From Streptomyces antibioticus (GTDB lineage Bacteria; Actinomycetota; Actinomycetes; Streptomycetales; Streptomycetaceae), in NCBI RefSeq assembly GCF_001514065.1, contig NZ_KQ948423.1, forward strand, positions 891,717-955,716: 64,000 bases of DNA, written 5' to 3'. The notes below the pieces were generated by a model that had not been told where the DNA came from, did no database searches, and saw nothing but the letters and a program-made list of their open reading frames with translations. The position numbers were made by a program, and so were the translations under genes. Shown piece after piece: positions 58,931 through 64,000 of the stretch (positions within the stretch are counted from its first letter, which is position 1; each line of letters opens with the position of its first letter).

Positions 58931-59498
58931 CAGGCTGCAACGGGTCACGAATGATTTCTCCCGTACGCTCCAGGAACGCGGCATAAGCCCGGACCATCTC
59001 CCCCCTAACCTCTTCAAGACTAGACCAGTCCACGGCCAGGCCTACAGAGTTTGTGCCCGCCACCTGCATCAAGACGCCCACTACCTCCATCGACTTCCGA
59101 GATAGGGCGTGAGCGAGCTGATACGCCTCATTTGGACCCCAAAGGGCCAAACGGCTAGTTTTCGCCTTAAGTTCAACGGTGCACTCTCGGAGTTCACGGC
59201 CAGTCGCCTCATCAAGCCTGGCCCCACCTCGCACTTCAGGAGTGATGCGGACGACCACTTCATCCAGTACGGCATAAGCGTCCAGAAGTGCAGCAAAAGC
59301 CTGATGTCGCTGGCTACGCACCCACTGCCAGTGTTCCGCAGCGGCCTGACCATGCACCCCAGCCAACGCTGCCTCAACTGCCTTTCGCCCACCGGTTTCA
59401 GCCCCGCGCTTGGCGTACACCCCGGCGATGACAGCACCGATGACGGCGGCCGCGAAGGCGATTACTGCCCCAATGACTGTCCCCGTCACCTCACTCAT
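58923..59498 (-). CDS. Small membrane-anchored protein with helical cytosolic tail
   Basis: 191 residues from the ATG at 59498 (GAGGA upstream). An N-terminal hydrophobic segment (about 5-30, VIGAVIAFAAAVIGAVIAGV) is followed by a basic AKRG turn and a long helical domain: AAEHWQWVRSQRHQAFAALLDA, then ELRECTVELKAKTSRL. No family recognised. The pattern of a short TM anchor with long helices is seen in many defence-island genes of unknown role. Its 3' end overlaps the DUF397 stop; it sits between the WhiJ trio and the SRA-like gene. Confidence 0.7.
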   Translation of the reverse strand: MSEVTGTVIGAVIAFAAAVIGAVIAGVYAKRGAETGGRKAVEAALAGVHGQAAAEHWQWVRSQRHQAFAALLDAYAVLDEVVVRITPEVRGGARLDEATGRELRECTVELKAKTSRLALWGPNEAYQLAHALSRKSMEVVGVLMQVAGTNSVGLAVDWSSLEEVRGEMVRAYAAFLERTGEIIRDPLQPVS

Positions 59499-59599
59499 CA
59501 CGCCATCCTCGCCTGGATGTGGCGCAACCACAACGGCCACTCAGACAACTTGGGCCACTCTCAACACTCCGTGAGCTCTGAAACCACTAGCCTCGGATC

Positions 59600-60640
59600 A
59601 TGACGACGCCCACGGCCAGGTTCACGCCCGGCGACATCCTCACGCGCGCACAGATCCACCCCGTGCTCGGCGGCAGCGGCTTCGCCGGAATCTGCCCAGC
59701 CAGAGAGAAGCGGAACGTTCTCATATTCTCCGATAGCAAAATAGGTAGGCGCTACGGATATCGAGACGGATGGCTCAGCGAGGAAGACGCTTTCGGCCCC
59801 ATATTCACCTACACCGGAGCAGGAAAGCGCGGCAATCAGACGTTAGAGGGCGGCAACGCCGCCATCCTCGATCACGCGAGCATGGGACGCACTCTGCATG
59901 TTTTCATCGCCGTGGGAAATGTGCCGGGAACCGGCACGCGGACGCACAAGTACATAGGTGAATTCAAGGTCGATGACGAACACCGGCCGTACGACATACG
60001 GGAGGCCAAAGATGAATTAGGCGCCGACCGCAACGTCATCGTCTTCCGACTACGCCCCACCGGTCCATACATACGAGAAGAATCTGACACTCTGCCGCTA
60101 GCGCCCAGACCTCGCATTAGATTCCAGCGGACCGCAGGCAGCCTTGCTCGGACGTATCGACGCAAGAGGCGCCAGCGACAACCTCAGACCGAAACCGCCC
60201 GGATAGAAGCTCTCCGCGATGACCTGGCGGAAGCCTTCGAAGAGCACGAGACCGCGGCTGGGATGGACATCGGGCAGATGGAGTTATCGCTACAGAACTC
60301 AACAGATCAACTTTCTTTCGAGATTTACAATCAGACAAACCACACGATCTACCAGCCGACGGGGAGCGCGGCACCCGAGTCCATCACTCAGGCGCTAGCT
60401 CAACTCCTGCATGCACAGCACCATTTGAAGACCGCAGTCCCGGATCAGCCGCTCCACTTGATGGTGCTAGCTCCCTCGCTTCCCCGCGAGGACCTCCGCG
60501 ACTTGCTCAGTGAACACGGGATCGGCCTCGTCTACCGCACCGAGACTGGCGACTTCTCTGAGTTGATAGGTGGCATCAGCGCAACCGACGGTCATCAATC
60601 TTTCCGCTGTCTGGATTGCCCGGTTTCTGTCCCTGCCTGA
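59600..60640 (+). CDS. SRA-type (modified-base-reading) N-domain protein of unknown C-terminus
   Basis: 346 residues. Residues ~8-120 look like the SRA-type domain found in McrA-like restriction enzymes of Streptomyces: GDILTRAQIHPVLGGSGFAG, VLIFSDSKIGRRYGYRDGW, then a YTGAGKRGNQT turn and GNAAILDHASMGRTLHVF, a pattern I recall as IFSDP..GYxDGW...YTGEGQxGDQ...GN.AI..H..GR.L.LF. Residues ~180-230 are basic, then an acidic helical part and a C-terminal domain of unknown fold. No HNH or other nuclease motif is visible. G+C is the lowest in the window. It may read modified DNA for a partner, perhaps the PLD helicase. Confidence 0.72.
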   Translation: MTTPTARFTPGDILTRAQIHPVLGGSGFAGICPAREKRNVLIFSDSKIGRRYGYRDGWLSEEDAFGPIFTYTGAGKRGNQTLEGGNAAILDHASMGRTLHVFIAVGNVPGTGTRTHKYIGEFKVDDEHRPYDIREAKDELGADRNVIVFRLRPTGPYIREESDTLPLAPRPRIRFQRTAGSLARTYRRKRRQRQPQTETARIEALRDDLAEAFEEHETAAGMDIGQMELSLQNSTDQLSFEIYNQTNHTIYQPTGSAAPESITQALAQLLHAQHHLKTAVPDQPLHLMVLAPSLPREDLRDLLSEHGIGLVYRTETGDFSELIGGISATDGHQSFRCLDCPVSVPA

Positions 60641-60771
60641 GACACCCGCTTCTCACTCTGTGAAGCGATGCGGTGACAGTGCGACACTCGCACCCCGGGG
60701 GTGGCTTCAGCCCGGAAGCTCTACCCCGACCAAGGAAACGATCTCTAAGTCCGACAGTGCAGGATAGAACC

Positions 60772-61269
60772 ATGACAACCAAGGTCTACTTCGACATCAC
60801 CATCAACGACGAGCCCGCCGGCCGTATCAACTTCAACCTCTTCGACGACGTCGTCCCGAAGACGGCCGAGAACTTCCGTGCCCTCGCCACCGGCGAGAAG
60901 GGCTTCGGTTACGCCGGGTCCTCCTTCCACCGCGTCATCCCCGCCTTCATGCTCCAGGGCGGCGACTTCACCCGGGGCAACGGCACCGGCGGCAAGAGCA
61001 TCTACGGTGAGAAGTTCGCCGACGAGAACTTCACCCTCAAGCACGACAAGCCCGGCCTGCTGTCCATGGCCAACGCCGGCCCGAACACCAACGGCTCGCA
61101 GTTCTTCATCACGACCATCGTGACGGACTGGCTGGACGGCAAGCACGTGGTCTTCGGCGAGGTCGCCGACGAGACCAGCATGGAGCTCGTCAAGAAGATC
61201 GAGGCGCTCGGTTCGCGCAGCGGCACCACCTCGGCGAAGATCACCATCGCCGAGTCGGGTCAGCTCTGA
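60772..61269 (+). CDS. Cyclophilin-type peptidyl-prolyl cis-trans isomerase
   Basis: 165 residues from the ATG at 60772. The cyclophilin core is complete: [40 protein letters not shown] (catalytic Arg-Phe region), [18 protein letters not shown] and [10 protein letters not shown]. Cytosolic single-domain form, no signal peptide. Speeds proline isomerisation in protein folding. A return to host-like GC content marks the end of the foreign stretch. Confidence 0.97.
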   Translation: MTTKVYFDITINDEPAGRINFNLFDDVVPKTAENFRALATGEKGFGYAGSSFHRVIPAFMLQGGDFTRGNGTGGKSIYGEKFADENFTLKHDKPGLLSMANAGPNTNGSQFFITTIVTDWLDGKHVVFGEVADETSMELVKKIEALGSRSGTTSAKITIAESGQL

Positions 61270-61292
61270 CACCTGCCCCACGGCACCTGTGA

Positions 61293-61331
61293 ACGGCCGG
61301 CGCGTATGTCGTAAGTCATCGCGCCGGCCGT
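61293..61331 (+). terminator. Hairpin terminator after the cyclophilin gene
   Basis: Perfect 12-bp stem ACGGCCGGCGCG / CGCGCCGGCCGT, loop of 15 bases, 24 bp after the stop codon. Confidence 0.85.
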
Positions 61332-61509
61332 CGCGTGTCCCGCCCGGTGCGGATGGACGCCGGGCCTTCGGCTCGCCCGCACGTCACCACGTGGCTCCCC
61401 TCCTGTAGCCGACCTGTTGCCGGAACTGTGGGCTCCGCCACTGCCGTGCCACCAGGGCAGCTGCTGGACTCGCCCGACAGCCCGACCGTTGATCGCATCA
61501 GGGGGCGCG

Positions 61510-62013
61510 ATGGCACTGCTGAATCTGCTGCTCGTCCTCGTCGCCGCCGTCGTCGCTTTCGCGCTCGCCGGGTACGGGTTCGGGCGGCTCGCCGACAGCG
61601 GTGTACGGCGGCCCGAGCTGCCGGTGCTTCTCCGCGGTCTCGGCGCCCTCGCCGGGGCCGTCGCCGCGGCGCTGTGTGCGTGGGGGCTGTTCATCGTCGT
61701 GGGCGCCACCGCGACCGCTCAGGACGGCGGTACGGACTCCGCGCCGCCGCAGTCCTGTCGTACGGCGGGCTGGTGGGAGCGGCATCAGCATGGCGTCGAG
61801 ATCGTCGACTACTCGGTGTCGTATCTCCCGCTCGGGTTCGTCTGCGAGACCAGTGACGGCGGGAGCTACGACAACGGCGACGTGCCGGGGTATCTCAACC
61901 CGGCCCTTCTGGGCTTCGCCCTCGCCGGTGCCGGGTGCGTCATCTCCGCGGGGTACGTCTCGGAGATGCGCGCTCGGACGCAGCACAAGGACCGTGCGGG
62001 CGAAGCCCAGTAG
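61510..62013 (+). CDS. Membrane protein of unknown function, 167 residues
   Basis: ATG at 61510 with AGGGGG upstream. Three hydrophobic segments (about 4-24, 42-66, 125-145). Between the second and third is an outer loop with two cysteines (PQSCRTAGW and FVCETSDGG) likely to be disulfide-linked, and repeated Tyr/Asp (SYDNGDVPGYL). No family recognised. It stands alone between the cyclophilin and the DUF2267 gene. Confidence 0.77.
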   Translation: MALLNLLLVLVAAVVAFALAGYGFGRLADSGVRRPELPVLLRGLGALAGAVAAALCAWGLFIVVGATATAQDGGTDSAPPQSCRTAGWWERHQHGVEIVDYSVSYLPLGFVCETSDGGSYDNGDVPGYLNPALLGFALAGAGCVISAGYVSEMRARTQHKDRAGEAQ

Positions 62014-62029
62014 GGACATGCAGGGGCGC

Positions 62030-62434
62030 TCACGCTGTCGGCATCAGCTCCGCCTTCCCGAACAACAGCGCGTACCCCTGCGGCAGTTGGGCGAGGATGC
62101 GGTCCACCAGCTCGTCACCCGCCCAGCGCGGGAGCGCGCTCAGTACCGAGCTGACGTCCCAGCGGGCCGTCGCCGTCGTCGCGCCCTCGATACGGGCCGC
62201 CACCGATTCCACGAACTCCGCCGCCGACAGGGGGCGGGTGGCCGGGATCTGGCCGGCGACGACGCGCGCGGCCTGCTCGGGCAGTGCCCGGGCGAGGGCC
62301 ACGCGTTCGTCGCCGGTGACGTGGCCGCCGAGGGCGGACAGGACGACGCGGGTGACGCGTTCGGCCTCGGCGCGGGTCGGGTACTGGCCCGACTCCCGCA
62401 CCGCGTCCACCAGTTCGGCCCAGCTTCTCTTCAA
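62030..62434 (-). CDS. DUF2267 family protein
   Basis: 134 residues with an unusual TTG start at 62434 (GGTGG 9 bases upstream). Helical; the block EAERVTRVVLSALGGHVTGDERVALARALPEQAA is the DUF2267 signature, repeated in shorter form at ALPRWAGDELVDRILAQLP. DUF2267 proteins are common near stress genes in Streptomyces, but their job is unknown. It follows the Hsp20 gene on the same strand with a 54-bp gap, so it may be co-expressed under heat. Confidence 0.85.
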   Translation of the reverse strand: MKRSWAELVDAVRESGQYPTRAEAERVTRVVLSALGGHVTGDERVALARALPEQAARVVAGQIPATRPLSAAEFVESVAARIEGATTATARWDVSSVLSALPRWAGDELVDRILAQLPQGYALLFGKAELMPTA

Positions 62435-62488
62435 TTCCGAATCACCACCGAATCACCGTCGATCGCACGCGATCACTCGCTCAGTTGC

Positions 62489-62911
62489 TCAGTTGCTCAG
62501 CTGCTTGCGTCCGCCGTCGCCCCCGCTGATCTCGATGCGGCGCGGCTTGGCCTGTTCGGCCACGGGGATGCGCAGGGTCAGGACGCCGGCCTCGTACGAG
62601 GCGTCGATCCGTTCCGTGTCGAGGGTGTCGCCGAGGAAGAGCTGGCGGGTGAAGGTGCCGGTGGGTCGTTCGGCGACGATGGGTTCCGCGCCCTCGGGGG
62701 CGGGGGAACGGCGCTCGGCGCGGACGTTGAGGACGTTGCGTTCGACGTCCAGGTCGATCGTCTCGGGGTCGATGCCGGGGAGGTCGAAGTGGACGATGAA
62801 GTCGTCCCCGGCGCGGTAGGCGTCCATCGGCATCGCGGCCGGACGCGTGGGCCCGAAGACCTGCTGCGCGAGTCGGTCGAATTCGCGGAAGGGGTCGGTA
62901 CGCATGAGCAT
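62489..62911 (-). CDS. Small heat shock protein, Hsp20/alpha-crystallin family
   Basis: 140 residues from the ATG at 62911 (GTG at 62914 is also possible; GAGGAG lies upstream of both). The alpha-crystallin domain runs about 35-125: [52 protein letters not shown] and [20 protein letters not shown]. Binds unfolding proteins in heat shock. The near-consensus promoter with a HAIR-like operator upstream predicts HspR-type control. Confidence 0.95.
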   Translation of the reverse strand: MLMRTDPFREFDRLAQQVFGPTRPAAMPMDAYRAGDDFIVHFDLPGIDPETIDLDVERNVLNVRAERRSPAPEGAEPIVAERPTGTFTRQLFLGDTLDTERIDASYEAGVLTLRIPVAEQAKPRRIEISGGDGGRKQLSN

Positions 62912-62962
62912 CACGGGTCACTCCTCTCTTCGGGAACTGGGTGCGATGCCCTTACGGCTTCT

Positions 62963-62991
62963 TATATAGCTCGCGAGAGGAAACTTGACAA
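62963..62991 (-). promoter_or_regulatory. Vegetative-type promoter of the Hsp20 gene
   Basis: On the minus strand TTGTCA, 17-bp spacer, TATATA, the closest match to the -35/-10 consensus in the window. The -10 lies about 50 bp before the start codon. Confidence 0.85.
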
Positions 62992-63004
62992 CCCTCGACT
63001 CAGG
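62984..63004. promoter_or_regulatory. HAIR-like operator (HspR site) over the Hsp20 promoter
   Basis: On the minus strand CCTGAGT-N7-TGTCAAG against the HspR consensus CTTGAGT-N7-ACTCAAG: 11 of 14 bases agree. It overlaps the -35 box, so HspR binding would block transcription until heat or misfolded protein releases it. Confidence 0.7.
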
Positions 63005-63068
63005 TTCGGCCCCACTCGCGCTGCTGGAGTTAGCCTCAAGGTCTCTCACGAACCACCAGGAGGCAGGC

Positions 63069-63377
63069 ATGGCGAAGGCCAGGGTTCCCAGTGCGCTCGT
63101 CGCGGCGAGCGGGCTCGTCGGTGGGTACGGCGTCGCCCGCTGGACCAAGAAGCGGCCGCTCGGCGGGGCCGTGCTGGCCGTCGCCGGGGCCGCGGCCGCG
63201 ACGCAGTGGCGGCAGCAGGCCGGCGGCAAGGCGGCGGGCGCGTTGACGGCCGCGTATGTCGCCGCCTTCGCCGGGTCGCATCCGCTCGCCAAGAAGGTCG
63301 GCTCCTGGCCCGCCGTGTTCGGGGTGGCGGGGGCCGTCGCGCTCGCCTCCTGGGCCGTGGCCGACCGGCAGGGCTGA
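63069..63377 (+). CDS. Small hydrophobic protein, 102 residues
   Basis: ATG at 63069 (GGAGG upstream). Begins MAKARVPSALVAASGLVGGYG, then three hydrophobic Ala/Gly-rich stretches with WTKKRPLGG and SHPLAKKVGSWP as basic loops. It could be a membrane protein with weakly hydrophobic helices. No family recognised. It starts close to the Hsp20 promoter but on the other strand. Confidence 0.72.
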   Translation: MAKARVPSALVAASGLVGGYGVARWTKKRPLGGAVLAVAGAAAATQWRQQAGGKAAGALTAAYVAAFAGSHPLAKKVGSWPAVFGVAGAVALASWAVADRQG

Positions 63378-63393
63378 GAAGGGTAAGGCAGAG

Positions 63394-64000
63394 GTGCGGC
63401 TCGGGGTCACCGAGCATCGGGTGCGGCTCGGCCCCCACGAATATCGGCTGCTGCGCGTCGGCGGACTACGGCGGGCGCTCTGCTACGACAACGACCACTG
63501 GCTGAGTCTGTGGGTGGACCGGGGTGCCGCCGCCGAGCTGGCGGCGGCCTGGCTGCTGGCGGCGCGGTCGCCGCGCTCGCTCGTCCATCTGCCGCTGCGG
63601 CGGCGCGATGAGCGGCCCCTGGGCGCCGCGCTTCCCGAGCCGCACCGCGCCCGCGATCTGCTTCTGCTGCACCACTCCCTCCAGTTCCCGGCGTCCCGGT
63701 GGAAGGAGGTCCGGGCGAGGGCGGGCAGGGCGGGCAACGCGGGGCGTCAGCACACCGTCGAGTTCCGGCGCGCCGACTTCGCCCTCCCTCGCACACTCCC
63801 CCACGACCTCTCCCACGCCCTCCCCCACAACCGGCGCCTGCCCGACCCCCACCACGCCGGGTTCCGTGACCGGCTCCGCCTCAGCACCGCCGCCGACACC
63901 CTCGTACTGAGCGGCAGCGCCCTGCCCTTCGCGGGCGCCGCCGCGGACTTCTTCGACCTTGCCGACACCGGGCCCCACCAGGACGGTCACGTGTGTGCCG
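63394..64000 (+). CDS. Hypothetical protein, 3' end outside window
   Basis: Open from the GTG at 63394 to the window edge, 202 codons so far with no stop. It reads VRLGVTEHRVRLGPHEYRLL at the start, then RALCYDNDHWLSLWVDRGAAAELA and RDLLLLHHSLQFPASRWKEV, with strong host-type codon use throughout. Begins 16 bp after the previous stop with AAGGCAG as a ribosome site, so it is probably in the same operon. No family recognised; Arg/His-rich cytosolic protein. Confidence 0.65.
   Translation, partial: MRLGVTEHRVRLGPHEYRLLRVGGLRRALCYDNDHWLSLWVDRGAAAELAAAWLLAARSPRSLVHLPLRRRDERPLGAALPEPHRARDLLLLHHSLQFPASRWKEVRARAGRAGNAGRQHTVEFRRADFALPRTLPHDLSHALPHNRRLPDPHHAGFRDRLRLSTAADTLVLSGSALPFAGAAADFFDLADTGPHQDGHVCA

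Overview
The window is Streptomyces chromosome, or a very close actinomycete relative. G+C is about 72 %, codons end almost always in G or C, genes often overlap by 4 bp (ATGA/GTGA), and GTG and TTG starts are common. Several neighbourhoods are Streptomyces hallmarks: cslA-glxA with a GH6 hydrolase, a PAS-GGDEF-EAL protein of the CdgA type, a WhiJ-type XRE/DUF397/ATPase trio, class E and F sortases, and a DasR-type operator before a chitin-binding AA10 protein. From memory the order resembles the SCO28xx part of S. coelicolor; this was not checked by alignment.

Layout. 1-5.7 kb: a response regulator cut by the window edge, a small secreted protein, a spermidine-synthase-like enzyme, an XRE/TPR regulator of NsdA type, a histidine phosphatase and a PAP2 membrane phosphatase. 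5.6-9.9 kb: a coupled three-gene unit of RecB/Cas4-like nuclease, unknown protein and SF1 helicase, whose last 72 bp are exactly duplicated downstream. 10-12.4 kb: small proteins, the first tRNA-Lys and an M6-like metalloprotease. 12.7-16.4 kb: the c-di-GMP protein, a luciferase-like oxidoreductase and a membrane-anchored protein.

16.5-25 kb looks like one catabolic locus: two Asp/Glu-racemase/maleate-isomerase-type enzymes, a 2-hydroxyacid dehydrogenase, an amidase, a DUF3830 protein, a four-gene polar amino-acid/ectoine-type ABC importer and an IclR regulator. The second tRNA-Lys follows, then an acyl-CoA ligase convergent into it. 27-37 kb is cell-surface polysaccharide biology: AA10 protein with dre site, SPFH protein, NlpC/P60 protein, third tRNA-Lys plus a 3'-half tRNA copy, then cslA-glxA and the convergent GH6 gene. 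37-49.6 kb is accessory core: GAF-ANTAR regulator, two sortases and an LAXTG surface protein, ROK/Gfo-Idh-MocA divergent pair with a clear operator, FAH-family hydrolase, second YidC, HxlR/MFS pair, and a tandem 95-bp repeat. 49.7-51.2 kb holds a GH30 hydrolase.

52.4-60.6 kb is the most foreign-looking stretch. G+C drops, down to about half in places. It holds an OLD-type TOPRIM protein, a PLD nuclease-DEAD helicase-DUF3427 protein, a WhiJ-type regulatory trio, a small membrane protein and a 346-residue protein whose N-terminus looks like the SRA-type base-reading domain of McrA-like restriction enzymes. I read it as a candidate DNA-defence island. 60.7-64 kb returns to core genes: cyclophilin, membrane proteins, DUF2267, an Hsp20 with a HAIR-like operator over a near-consensus promoter, and a gene cut by the window end.
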